From Bog-473 sp963730785 (lineage in GTDB: Bacteria > Actinomycetota > Acidimicrobiia > Acidimicrobiales > RAAP-2): a DNA stretch of 64,000 nucleotides. Positions 49,578 to 59,250 of the stretch are shown here, piece by piece (the first letter of the stretch is position 1; every line of letters starts with the position of its first letter). The DNA is taken from the NCBI GenBank assembly GCA_963730785.1, contig CAVSTF010000010.1:868001-932000 (forward strand). Reading direction: 5' to 3'. The position numbers and the translations under genes were made by a program. The notes beneath the pieces are model-generated. The model was given only the letters and a program-made list of their open reading frames with translations. It did not search any database and was not told the origin of the DNA.

Positions 49578-49902
49578 ATGTGCCTAGGGATACCGGGACA
49601 ATTGACGGAGTTCTCCAACAAGAACGAGCACCTGGCCAAGGTGGACGTGTCGGGGGTCACTCGGATCATCAACATCGGCCTGCTCGAGGACGAGAACACT
49701 CAAAGTGGGTGACTGGGTGCTCATCCATGTCGGGTTCGCCATGTCGAAGATCGACGAGGAGGAAGCGGCGCTGGCCCTGGCTTCGCTGCAACTGATGGGC
49801 CAGGCCTACGACGATGAGCTGGAGGCGTTCTGGTCATCGAGGATTGCCAGCGAGAGCGCCAGCGCCAGCGTTGCCAGCGAGATCAGCACTAAGGAGGATG
49901 AC
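49578..49902 (+). CDS. hypC: Hydrogenase maturation chaperone HypC
   Basis: A HypC/HybG chaperone that carries the Fe(CN)2CO group with HypD and binds the large subunit. The invariant MCLGIPGQL start with Cys2 is present. A frame change near 49697 restores VGDWVLIHVGFAMSKIDEEE, the family's signature. The C-terminal tail is long (YDDELEAFWSSRIASESASA), and no stop is met in frame before the next start at 49903; a hidden indel or a genuine read-through fusion are both possible. The end coordinate is therefore approximate. Confidence 0.9.
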
Positions 49903-50150
49903 ATGGGAGTGATAATCGGCATGATGGTCGGCTACGCCCTCGGCAGCCGGGCCGGATCGGAGGCCTGGCCCGAGCTCGAAGAGGCCTGGAAGACCATCGT
50001 CGCCTCCGAAGAGGTCAGGGACCTGGTCTCGGGCGGCTTCTCCATCGCCCGCGACCTCCTGGGCCGACGGGGCGAACTCATCGCCGGCGTGCTCGGACTC
50101 TCCGATGCGGACAGGGCCGGCGCGGCGCCAAGCTGCCCTGGGCGGCCTAA
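49903..50150 (+). CDS. Small glycine-rich hydrophobic protein (YtxH-like), paralogue in hydrogenase operon
   Basis: About 82 residues, starting MGVIIGMMVGYALGSRAGSE after a strong AAGGAGG site six nt upstream. The hydrophobic glycine-rich start and the following ASEEVRDLVSGGFSIARDLL helix match the layout of the protein at 15595. After a frame change near 50128 the end reads KLPWAA. Like its relative it sits near a YceI gene. Function unknown. Confidence 0.7.
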
Positions 50151-50159
50151 GGAGCGATC

Positions 50160-51302
50160 ATGCGATTCGTCGACGAGTACAGGGACCCGACGGCAGCCCG
50201 GGCACTGGTGGCGCAGATCACGACGCTGGCCGGTGACGACGCCTTCAAGTTCATGGAGGTGTGCGGCGGCCACACCCACACCATCTACCGGCACGGGATC
50301 GAGCACGTCCTGCCGGCCTCGGTGGAACTGGTGCACGGACCGGGCTGCCCGGTCTGCGTCATCCCCATGGGACGGGTGGACGACGCCATCGCGGTGGCCA
50401 AGGCGCCCGGGGTGATCTTCACCTCGTTCGGCGACATGATGCGGGTGCCCGGGAGCAACGGCAACCTGCTCAAGGCCAAGGCCGAGGGGGCCGACGTCCG
50501 CTTCGTCTACTCACCCCTCGACGCCCTCAAGATCGCGCATAGACAATCCCGACGCGTCAGGTCGTCTTCTTCGCCGTCGGCTTCGAAACCACCGCGCCGT
50601 CGACCGCGCTGACCCTGCTCCAGGCCAAGGCCAAGGGCGTGACGAACTTCAGCGTGTTCTCCAACCACGTGACCATCGTCCCGCCGCTCGAAGGCCATCC
50701 TCGAGTCGCCCGACCTGCGCCTGAACGGCTTCCTCGGACCGGGTCACGTCTCCACGGTGGTCGGGCAGCGCCCCTACCGCTTCGTCCCGGCCGAGTACGG
50801 CCTGCCTCTGGTCACCGCCGGCTTCGAGCCGCTCGACATCCTGCACGCCATCGCCATGCTGCTGGCCCAGATCCGAGAGGGGCGATGCGAGGTCGAGAAC
50901 CAGTACTCCCGGGTCGTCCGGGAGGAGGGCAACCCACGGGCCCTGGCCGTCCTGGCCGAGGTCTTCGAGTTGCGGCCCCACTTCGAGTGGCGGGGTCTGG
51001 GCTTCATCTCCCAGAGCGGACTCAAGTTGCGGCCCGAGTTCGCCGACTTCGACGCCGAGTTGCTCTTCGAGGTCCCCGGGGTCCGGGTGGCCGACCCCAA
51101 GGCCTGCCAGTGCGGCGAGGTGCTCAAGGGCGTCATCAAGCCATGGGAGTGCAAGGTCTTCGGCACGGCCTGCACGCCCGAGACCCCCATCGGCACCTGC
51201 ATGGTCTCCTCCGAAGGGGCCTGCGCGGCCTACTACAACTTCGGGCGGATGCATCGAGAAGCCGCCGTGACCCTGGGACGGCGCAGTAAGCAGCCGGCGT
51301 GA
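50160..51302 (+). CDS. hypD: Hydrogenase maturation factor HypD, frameshifted
   Basis: The [4Fe-4S] scaffold protein on which the Fe(CN)2CO unit is built with HypC. Visible are CGGHTHTIYRHGI, GPGCPVCVIPMGRVDDAI and FSVFSNHVTIVPP. The cluster region reads CQCGEVLKGVIKPWECKVFG, then TACTPETPIGTCMVSSEGAC. Frame changes fall near 50535 and 50690. About 380 residues, normal length. The GTGA overlap couples it to hypF. Confidence 0.94.
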
Positions 51303-53675
51303 CCACGCTGGCCCCGGGTGTCGCGCTCGGAGCGCCACCGGATCCGGGTGGTCGGCGTCGTGCAGGGGGTCGGCTTCCGGCCGTTCGTGCGTGCGGCTGG
51401 CGACCGAACTCGGGCTGGCCGGCCATGTGGGCAACGACCCCGAGGGCGTGTTCATTGAAGTGGAGGGCGGCGCCGGTGACCTTGCCGTCTTCGCCGCCCG
51501 CCTGACCTCGGACGCGCCGCCAATGGCCCAGATCTTCGGCGTCGAGTCGGTGCCGGGCGACGCTACGTCACGACCGCGACTTCCGGATCGTCGAGAGCCG
51601 AGGCGGTGACTCGGTCGGCACCTTCGTCTCCCCCGATATCGCCGTGTGCGACGGACTGCCTGGCCGAGCTGTTCGACCCGGGCGATCGGCGCTGGCGCTA
51701 CCCGTTCATCAACTGCACCAACTGCGGTCCCCGGTTCACCATCACACTCCGCCTTCCTTACGACCGAGCCAACACGACCATGCGCGGGCTTCGCGCTGTG
51801 CCCGTCCTGCCGATCCGAGTACGACGACCCGGCCGACCGCCGCTTCCACGCCCAGCCGGTGGCCTGCGCCGATTGCGGTCCACGGATGTGGTTCGAAGGG
51901 CCGGCGGCCTTCCCGGGAGGAGGGACGGAAACGATCGAAGGCACCGATGCCGCGCTGGCGGCCACCCAGGTGGCACTGGCGGCGGGCGCGGTCGTCGCCA
52001 TCAAGGGCCTGGGCGGCTACCACCTGGCCTGCGATGCCCGCTCGAGCGAGGCCGTGTCGACCCTGCGGCGTCGCAAGCAGCGCCCGGACAAGCCGCTGGC
52101 CGTCATGGTGCGCGACCTGTCCGTCGCTCGGCAGCTGGCCCACGTTGATGCAGCCGAGGCGGCACTGTTGACCGGGACGGTGCGCCCGATCGTGCTGCTC
52201 ATGCGCCGAACAGATGGAACTGGCGGACCCCTGGCGGACGAAGTGGCGCCGGAGAATCCCTACATCGGCGTGCTGCTGCCCTACACCCCGCTCCACCATC
52301 TGCTGTTCGAGCGCGTGCCGGGATCGGCAGCCCCCGTGCCCGACATGCTGGTCATGACCAGCGGCAACCTGACCGACGAGCCGATCTGTTACGACGACGC
52401 CGATGCCCGGACCCGGCTGGGACGGATCGCCGATGCCTGGTTGCTGCACAATCGGCCGATCCACGTGCCCTGCGACGACTCGGTGGTGCGGGTCGACGAC
52501 GGCGAAGAACTGCCGATCCGTCGTTCCCGGGGCTACGCCCCCCTCCCGGTCCGCCTGCCCTTCGAGGTCGCACCGACGCTGGCCATGGGAGGCGAGCTCA
52601 AGAACACCTTCTGCCTGGCCTCTGGGCACGATGCCTGGATGAGCCAGCACATCGGCGACATGGGCAGCCTGGAGACCCTGCGCCGCCTTCGAGCGTTCGA
52701 CCGTCCAGTTCGAGCAGATGTACCAGGTCGATCCCGAGTGTGTGGCCGCCGACGCCCACCCGGGCTACCAGACCCGACGCTGGGCCGATGAGTGCAGCGA
52801 CCGACCGCTGGCGTTGGTCCAACACCACCACGCCCACATCGCGGCAGTCATGGCGGAACACGGGGTCCCGCGGCACGAGCGGGTCATCGGCTTCGCCTTC
52901 GATGGCACCGGTTACGGCACCGATGGCGCCATCTGGGGCGGCGAGGTCCTGATCGCCGGCTACGACGGGACTTCGAGCGGGCAGCCCACCTGCGCTACGT
53001 CCCGCTTCCCGGCGGGGACGCCACCATCCGCAAGCCCTACCGCGCCGCATTGGCCCATCTGTGGGCCGCCGGGATCGCCTGGGACGACGATCTGCCACCG
53101 GTGCTGCATGCGGCGGCCGCGGAGCGGGCCGTGCTGCAGCGGCAGCTCGAACGCGGGGTGCAGTGCGTTCCGACATCGAGCATGGGTCGCCTCTTCGATG
53201 CGGTGAGCTCGCTGCTCGGCGTCCGCCATGAGGCCTCCTATGAAGCGCAGGCGGCCATCGAGCTGGAATGGTTGGCCGCCCCTCACGTCGAAGACGGCGC
53301 GGCACTACTCCTTCGATCTCGTGGGCGAAGAATTGGTGGTTGACGACGTATGGCAGGGCATGATCGATGATTGCCGCCGGGGCATCCCGGTGGGCCCCAT
53401 CGCGGCCGGCTTCCACGTCGCCGTGGCCCGCATGATCGCCGATACGGCCGAGCGTCTGCACCAAGCAGACCGGTCTGCAGCAGGTCGCACTGAGCGGCGG
53501 CGTCTTCCAGAACGTGCTGCTGGTCCGCTTGGCCCGGGCCGAGCTGAGGGGCCGGGACCTGGGCGTGCTGACCCACCGAGTGGTGCCCACCAATGACGGC
53601 GGCTTGGCCCTCGGACAGGCCGTGGTGGCGGGCTGCCGCGCCACGCCGAGCGCCCGGGATCGGGCGGGTACATGA
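51299..53675 (+). CDS. hypF: Carbamoyltransferase HypF, frameshifted
   Basis: Makes the cyanide precursor by transferring carbamoyl to HypE. Domains in order: acylphosphatase (RVVGVVQGVGFRPFV), zinc fingers (CDDCLAELF, CTNCGPRFTI, CPSCRSEYDDP, CADCGPRMW), YrdC-like (AIKGLGGYHLACDA, RRRKQRPDKPLAVMV), and Kae1-like (VQHHHAHIAAVMAEH, FDGTGYGTDGAIWGGE, LSGGVFQNVLLVRLA). Frame changes lie near 51330, 51390, 51560, 51640, 51790, 52690, 52970, 53300 and 53460. Length about 790 residues, as expected. Coupled to both neighbours by 4-nt overlaps. Confidence 0.94.
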
Positions 53676-54406
53676 TGGCCGTGATGGAAGCGCCCGGCTT
53701 GGACACCGACCGCGGGTCGGCCGAGGATCTGGCCTCGGCCGCGCTGTCACTGGCCCGGTGTTTCGGGGCCGGGGCGACCATGTGGTGCGTGGCCGGACAG
53801 TGGCCGGCCCACGGGCGCCACGTGGCGGTCGAGTTCGTGCACCCCGTCATCGTGGGGAAGCGGGCGTTGCCGGCGGTCACGTCGAGGGGCTCGACATCAT
53901 CCGCCACGGTGCGCCTGCTGGCCCGCCCCGGCGATGTGCTGTTGGTCATCGGCTCCGCTGATGACGCCGCCACGGCCGAATTGCTGCGCCGAGCCGAGGC
54001 CTGGGGGCTGACCCGGATCTGGCTGGGCGCCGGGCCCCGACCCGGTGGCGGCCGGGCCGAGCATGTGGTCTGGCTGGAGGGCGAGGATCCCGCCCTGGCG
54101 TCGCACTCAGGCGACATGGTGCTGCTCTACCACCTGCTGTGGGAGTTGACCCACGTGGTCTTCGAGCATCCCGGTCTGCTCGAGGTCCCGCCGGCGGCCT
54201 GCACCGACGAGGTCTGCATCACCTGTTCGGACGAGGGGCGGGTGGCCGAGGTTCGCTCGCTGCGGGCCGATGGCCTGGTCGAGGTCGTCGTCGAAGGGGC
54301 ATACGAGACCGTCGATGCCAGCCTGGTGGAGCCGGTGGCGCCGGGTGATCTGCTGCTGGTGCATGCCGGCGTGGCGCTCACCATTCTCGAGGACGCCCGG
54401 GCATGA
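53672..54406 (+). CDS. SIS-like domain fused to HypC-like domain (HupF type)
   Basis: A 244-residue protein. The N-terminal two thirds resemble a SIS (phosphosugar isomerase-like) domain (GDVLLVIGSADDAATAELLR, LLYHLLWELTHVVFEHPG). The last about 70 residues are HypC-like (VCITCSDEGRVAEVRSLRAD, AYETVDASLVEPVAPGDLLL, VHAGVALTILED). It lacks the usual MCL start, with the Cys pair CITC in its place. Similar actinobacterial proteins are called hydrogenase assembly protein HupF. It may be a dedicated large-subunit chaperone beside the standard HypC. ATGA overlaps at both ends. Confidence 0.8.
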   Translation: MMAVMEAPGLDTDRGSAEDLASAALSLARCFGAGATMWCVAGQWPAHGRHVAVEFVHPVIVGKRALPAVTSRGSTSSATVRLLARPGDVLLVIGSADDAATAELLRRAEAWGLTRIWLGAGPRPGGGRAEHVVWLEGEDPALASHSGDMVLLYHLLWELTHVVFEHPGLLEVPPAACTDEVCITCSDEGRVAEVRSLRADGLVEVVVEGAYETVDASLVEPVAPGDLLLVHAGVALTILEDARA

Positions 54407-55093
54407 CCGCGGCTGAGCCGACCGGGTTCCTCTATCCCTTTATTGAATCCGAGGAGCGCGACAGCTCGGGCCTGCTCGTCGATCTGGCCACGTCGGCCCG
54501 GGAGAAGATCGCCCAGAGCCGATCCTTGCGCCACGACACCGTCGAAGACTGTCACGGACAGCTGGCGCGGGCGGCGGTCGCCATGGCCGCATCGCTTCGC
54601 CCGGGGCGGCCGGCTCTTTGCCTTCGGCAACGGCGGGAGCGCCACCGACGCCGAGGGCGCGGTCGACCTGCTTCGCCGTCCCCCTCACGGGCGGCCGCTG
54701 CCGGCCGTGTCGCTGGTGGACGACCGGGCTGTCCTGACTGCGCTGGCCAACGACGTCGGCTTCGATCTGGTCTTCTCCCGCCAACTCATCGCCCACGCCC
54801 GGTCGGGCGACATCGCCGTCGGCTTCTCGACCAGCGGCGACTCGGTCAACGTGCTGCGCGGGCTCGAAGAGGCGTCCCAGCGGGGACTGCTGACTATCGG
54901 TTTCTGCGGCTATAGCGGCGGCGCCATGGCGGCCAGTGCCGCCGTGGCCCACTGCCTGGTCGTCCGCTCCGAGAGCGTCCACCGCATTCAGGAGGCGCAG
55001 AACGCCTTGATGCTGGAGCTGTGGTCGATGGTGCAGCACGAACTCGATGGAGTGGATGGCATGACCGAGGCAGCACGAGTGGAGGCACCGTGA
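54403..55093 (+). CDS. SIS domain protein (GmhA-like phosphosugar isomerase fold)
   Basis: A protein of about 229 residues of the SIS fold, annotated as sedoheptulose-7-phosphate isomerase-like in related loci. After one frame change near 54610 it reads RLFAFGNGGSATDAEGAVDL, then AVGFSTSGDSVNVLRGLEEA. The Ser-rich loop STSGDS is the phosphate-binding site. Its conserved place among hyp genes in actinobacteria hints at a maturation role not related to heptose synthesis, but this is unproven. Overlaps both neighbours by 4 nt. Confidence 0.83.
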
Positions 55094-56219
55094 CCGACAC
55101 CGCACGAGCGACAGCGACAACCTCGGCCGGTCGGGAAGCAGTCGTCTTCGAGCGCATCGAGGCCTTTCGCCGTCGGCGACCCCGCCTGCTCGACGAGGTC
55201 GTGACCCTGGCCCACGGCGCCGGCGGCAAGGCCTCGGCCGCGCTGCTCGACGCCGTGTTCCTGCCTGCCTTCGCCGGCCGCGGCAGCCGGCGAGACGCAG
55301 CAGCAGCAGCTCAGACGGACGCCGCCGTGTTGGAGCTCCCCTCCGGCGAGCGGTTGGCCTTCAGCACCGACTCCTACGTGGTCAAGCCCCTGCGCTTCCC
55401 CGGCGGCTCGGTGGGCCACCTGGCCGTGCACGGCACCGTCAACGACCTGGCCATGATGGGGGCCCGACCGCTGGCGCTGTCGGCCGCCTTCGTGCTCGAG
55501 GAGGGGTTCTCCATCGACGAGCTGCGCCAGATCGTGGCCGACATGGCCGAGGCGGCCGCGGCGGCCGGCGTGTCGATCGTGACCGGCGACACCAAGGTGG
55601 TCGACCGGGGCGCGGCCGACGGGATGTACATCTCGACCGCCGGCGTGGGCCTCATCCCGACCGGGCGCGTGCTCTGCGGCCGACCGGGTGCAGGAGGGCG
55701 ACGTCGTGCTCTCGTCGGGCACCATCGGCGACCACGGCACGGCCGTCATGCTGGCCCGGGGCGACCTGGCGCTCGAGGCCGACATCGAGTCGGATACCGC
55801 TCCGCTGAACGACCTCATGGAATGCCTGCTGGCGGCGGCACCGTCGACCCGGTGGCTGCGCGACGCCACCCGGGGTGGCGTGGGCACGGTCTGCAACGAG
55901 CTGGCCCGGGACGCCAACCTGACCGTGGTACTGGAGGAGGCCGCCTTGCCGGTGCGCCCGGCCGTGGCCGCGGCCTGCGAACTGCTCGGCATCGATCCGC
56001 TCTACGTGGCCAACGAGGGCAAGCTGGTCGCGGTGGTGGCGCCGGACGAGGCGGACGCGGCCTTGGCCGCCCTGCGAGCACATCCCCGCGGCGCCGAGGC
56101 CGTGCGCATCGGCGAGATCCGCTCGGAGCCACCCGGGATCGTGGTGCTGCTGCACCACGCTTGGTGGCACCCGGATCGTCGACATGCTGGTCGGCGACCC
56201 GTTGCCGCGCATCTGCTGA
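55090..56219 (+). CDS. hypE: Carbamoyl dehydratase HypE, frameshifted
   Basis: Converts the carbamoyl group on its C-terminal Cys to thiocyanate with ATP. Seen are VTLAHGAGGKASAALLDAVF, FSTDSYVVKPLRFPGGSVGH, VNDLAMMGARPLALSAAFVL, DTKVVDRGAADGMYISTAGV and TRWLRDATRGGVGTVCNELA. A frame change near 56155 restores the end VDMLVGDPLPRIC, whose terminal Cys is the acceptor. Another lies near 55685. GTG start overlapping the SIS gene stop. It is the last gene of the hydrogenase run. Confidence 0.95.
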
Positions 56220-56276
56220 CGATCGCCACCGCGGGGACCGCTGCCGCGGCTCGCAGTGCCGTCGGCTGGACCGTGA

Positions 56277-56901
56277 TCATCGATGCGTCCAAGCTCAGCA
56301 GCTCCACCGTCGTCTTGCCCGCCTTCAGCGCGCTGAAGAAACCGGCCTCCTTGGCTTCTCGGTCCCTGCCGGCGGCGATCACGTCCAGCAACACGGCGGC
56401 CGGCACCACCGTCACGCCATCGACGTCGCCCACCACCCAGTCGCCCCACGACACCTCGATGCCACCGACCTTCACCGGCGCACCAACCGTCCCGCGCTGA
56501 TTCTTGGAGGCACCGGTCAGCGCAATGGTGGACGAGAACACGGGGAAGCCGTGGGCTTCCAGGGCCGCCACGTCGCGCACGCCGCCATCGATGATCAGTC
56601 CCGCCAGCCCGGCCGCCTCGGCCGCCGTGGTCAACACCTCGCCCCAGTAGCCGCGGTCGGCCACTCGACCCACATCGACGACCAGGACGCTCCCCGCCGG
56701 CGCCGTCGTCACCGCGACGTGCACGGCCAGGTTGTCACCCGGGGTGCAACCCACCGGGTAGGCCGGGGCGGCCACCACCGCGCCTGACCACGCCGGCTTC
56801 AGCCGCCGGTCCGTGGCCAGCCCGCCCGACTCGCCCAGGGTGGCCGATCCCAACTGCTGCAATGTGGCTGCTATCTCGCTTCTCGAAATCTCGGGACTCA
56901 C
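56277..56901 (-). CDS. RraA-like protein (HMG aldolase/RNase E regulator fold)
   Basis: A protein of about 208 residues of the RraA / 4-hydroxy-4-methyl-2-oxoglutarate aldolase family. The GTG start gives VSPEISRSEIAATLQQLGSA. Typical segments are GDNLAVHVAVTTAPAGSVLV, VVDVGRVADRGYWGEVLTTA, GLIIDGGVRDVAALEAHGFP and WGDWVVGDVDGVTVVPA. The G-G-x-R-D motif for the metal/pyruvate site is intact. The open frame runs on into the hypE region, so a stop is probably hidden by an indel; the stop at 56277 is my best estimate. Convergent with hypE. Confidence 0.8.
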
Positions 56902-56980
56902 TGCGTCTCCTCGTTCACTCGTCGCATGTTGCTGCATTCGACCATCAGTCCCGCTCGCGCACCAGCCGTACACTCGGGGC

Positions 56981-57674
56981 ATGACCACCCCGATGCTGAT
57001 CGTGACGCAGGTGGCGCCTTACGCCGACGGCCCCGCCGGCGTCCACGGCGTCCTCGGCCAAGCCACCACAGCCCTGGTCCAGTTGGCCGAGAGCGCCGGC
57101 CACTCCCCCGTCGTGGTCCACGATGTGCGCGACCTGTCGCCCCATCAACTCGGCGCCGCCGGGGTGTTGGCGCTCTTCACCATCGGCGAGACGCCCGTTC
57201 TCGGCCGAGCAGAAATCCGCCCTGCTGGAGTCGTGGCGCGGCGGCCACACCGGCATCCTCGGCATCCACTCCGCCACCGACGCCTGCCACACCTGGCCCG
57301 ACTACGGCGCCCTGATGGGCGCCCGCTTCGACGGCCATCCGTGGACGCAGGACTTCGCCATCGACGTGGCGGTGGCCGACCACCCGGCGACGGCGCATCT
57401 CGGTTCGCAGTGGCAGTGGCGCGACGAGATCTACCTCTTCTCCGACCTGCGTCCGGATGCCGAGGTCCTGCTGCGGCTGGCGGCCGAGCAAGTGGACTTG
57501 ACCGTTCCCGGCGGCCGTACCCCGGCGTGTGGCTTTCCTCTCGCCTGGTGCTTCGAGGAGGCTCAGGGTCGCAGCTTCTATACGGCGCTGGGGCACTTCC
57601 CTGGTGCCTGGGAGACACCGGCCTACCTGAAGCATCTCGCCGGGGGGCTCGCCTGGCTGGGGGCAAGCGCCTAA
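56981..57674 (+). CDS. ThuA-like domain protein, frameshifted
   Basis: A protein of about 231 residues with the ThuA (trehalose utilisation-like, class I glutamine amidotransferase-like) fold. After a frame change near 57195 it reads FSAEQKSALLESWRGGHTGI, then LGIHSATDACHTWPDYGALM, and the C-terminal LAWCFEEAQGRSFYTALGHF. The HSATDA and GRSFYTALGH motifs are typical. Substrate unknown; the family is often linked to sugar metabolism. The ATG begins MTTPMLIVTQVAPYADG. Confidence 0.82.
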
Positions 57675-57677
57675 CGT

Positions 57678-57691
57678 TGACGCCAGTGTCA
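57678..57691. promoter_or_regulatory. Candidate operator, imperfect copy (TGACGC-CAG-TGTCA)
   Basis: One-mismatch copy of the TGACA-N4-TGTCA palindrome, 24 nt before the alcohol dehydrogenase ATG and only 3 nt after the ThuA-like gene stop. Confidence 0.45.
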
Positions 57692-57715
57692 GATCACACG
57701 CAGGTACCGGGCACC

Positions 57716-58771
57716 ATGGCCGCTGCCGTCTACCAGTCGCCCGGCGTCATCACGGTGGAAGAGCGGCCGGTACCCCGCCCCGGTCCGGACCAGATCCTGG
57801 TGCGGGTCGATCACTGTGGGATTTGCGGATCCGACATCCACCAGCTGAAGGATGGCTGGGGGCTGCCGCCCGGCTCCGTGGCGGGTCATGAATGGACGGG
57901 CACCATTGCTGCTCTGGGCGAGCGTGTCACTGATTGGTCGATCGGCGAGCGGGTCGTGGGCGGACCCTCCCCCAAATGTGGGACCTGTCGTCGATGCCTG
58001 GAAGGCCAGCCCTCCCAGTGCGAGAACCGCGCCAGCATGATCACCGATCATTTCGACGGCGCCTTTGCCGAGTTCATCCTGGTGCGGGCGACCAGCCTCT
58101 TGCGATTGCCGGAAGGGTTGTCCGCTCGGCATGCTGCCCTGGCCGAACCGCTGGCCGTGGCGCTGCACGGGATCACCCGGTCGGGCGTCAAGCCCGGCGA
58201 CCGCACCATGGTCTTCGGCGCCGGGCCTATTGGTGCACTCACCATCGCAGCACTGCGCACCATGGGCATCGAACACATCTGCGTCGTCGAGCCGGCGGCG
58301 ACACGACAGGAGTTGGCCCGTCAGTTGGGGGCGACCGAGGTCATCGACCCTTCCGAACTCGAACTGTTCCCCTCCTGGGAGCCGGAGAAGATCTCATCCC
58401 GGGCCGTCCATGCGGTGCTGGAATGTTCCGGTCACAAGTCGGCCATCGAGGCTGGCTTCAATCAGCTGCTGCGGGGCGGCATCTTGGTCTTCGTAGGCGC
58501 GGGGATTGAGCACCCGACGTTCGACCCCAACCGCATGATCCTCAACGAACTTACCGTGACCGGTTCCTTTGTCTATGACGCCGGCGGCTTCGAGCACGCC
58601 CTCGAAATGTTGTCGCAGCCGTCATTCCCGAACGACCTCTTGATCGATCCGGTCGACGTGCCTCTCAGCGGCATCGCCGACACCCTCGCGGCCCTTGCCT
58701 CTGGTCGCATCGCCGGCAAGGTCATGGTCGTGCCTCAGGTGCGCGAAGTTCATGAGGCGCGCGACTCGTGA
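57716..58771 (+). CDS. Zinc-dependent alcohol dehydrogenase family protein
   Basis: An intact medium-chain dehydrogenase of 351 residues. The catalytic zinc site starts with HCGICGSDIHQLKDGW, GHEWTGTIAALG supplies the conserved His-Glu, and the structural zinc site is CGTCRRCLEGQPSQC. The NAD(P) motif is MVFGAGPIGALTIAAL, followed by the acidic residue in VVEPAATR, suggesting NAD. It resembles sorbitol/threonine dehydrogenase-like enzymes. A copy of the shared operator precedes it. The next gene overlaps by 4 nt. Confidence 0.92.
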   Translation: MAAAVYQSPGVITVEERPVPRPGPDQILVRVDHCGICGSDIHQLKDGWGLPPGSVAGHEWTGTIAALGERVTDWSIGERVVGGPSPKCGTCRRCLEGQPSQCENRASMITDHFDGAFAEFILVRATSLLRLPEGLSARHAALAEPLAVALHGITRSGVKPGDRTMVFGAGPIGALTIAALRTMGIEHICVVEPAATRQELARQLGATEVIDPSELELFPSWEPEKISSRAVHAVLECSGHKSAIEAGFNQLLRGGILVFVGAGIEHPTFDPNRMILNELTVTGSFVYDAGGFEHALEMLSQPSFPNDLLIDPVDVPLSGIADTLAALASGRIAGKVMVVPQVREVHEARDS

Positions 58772-59214
58772 CGCATCCCTTCTACCCCTCGGGGCCGCCC
58801 CGCTTCAATCATGTGGCCATGTCGATGCCGGCGGATCTGCTCGGCGAGGAAAGCCGACGCCAAATCCTCGGCTTCTTCGACCAGGTGCTCGGCTTCGAGG
58901 AGATGCCGACCATGACTCAGGACCGTCATCGCTTGATTTTGAGCTGTGTGCACTGGGACCAGTTCATCTTCCTCATCGCCGAGCCCGACCCCATGAAGTG
59001 TCCTCGCATGGATCACTTCGGTTTGGCCGTCGGATCCCTCGAGGAGCTTCAAGGCATACAGGAGCGCGCCGAAGCGTTCCGAAAGGTCGATGACCGATTG
59101 GATCTCATCGACCTGCACGTGGACGATCAGCAAGTGGTGAAAATCCACTCGCTCTACATGAAGTACATCCTGCCGATGATGTGCGAGATCCAATACTGGG
59201 AATTCGCTTCCTGA
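58768..59214 (+). CDS. VOC superfamily protein (glyoxalase/dioxygenase fold)
   Basis: A 148-residue VOC-fold protein starting MTHPFYPSGPPRFNHVAMSM. The metal ligand positions look like NHVAMS (first His), PRMDHFGLAV (second His) and a C-terminal Glu in CEIQYWEF. So it may be a metal-dependent lyase, isomerase or dioxygenase. It is translationally coupled to the alcohol dehydrogenase, which suggests a two-step pathway on one substrate. Confidence 0.8.
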   Translation: MTHPFYPSGPPRFNHVAMSMPADLLGEESRRQILGFFDQVLGFEEMPTMTQDRHRLILSCVHWDQFIFLIAEPDPMKCPRMDHFGLAVGSLEELQGIQERAEAFRKVDDRLDLIDLHVDDQQVVKIHSLYMKYILPMMCEIQYWEFAS

Positions 59215-59250
59215 CTTTCGGGTCCTAGGCGCCGGGCGGGGGGCTACTCA

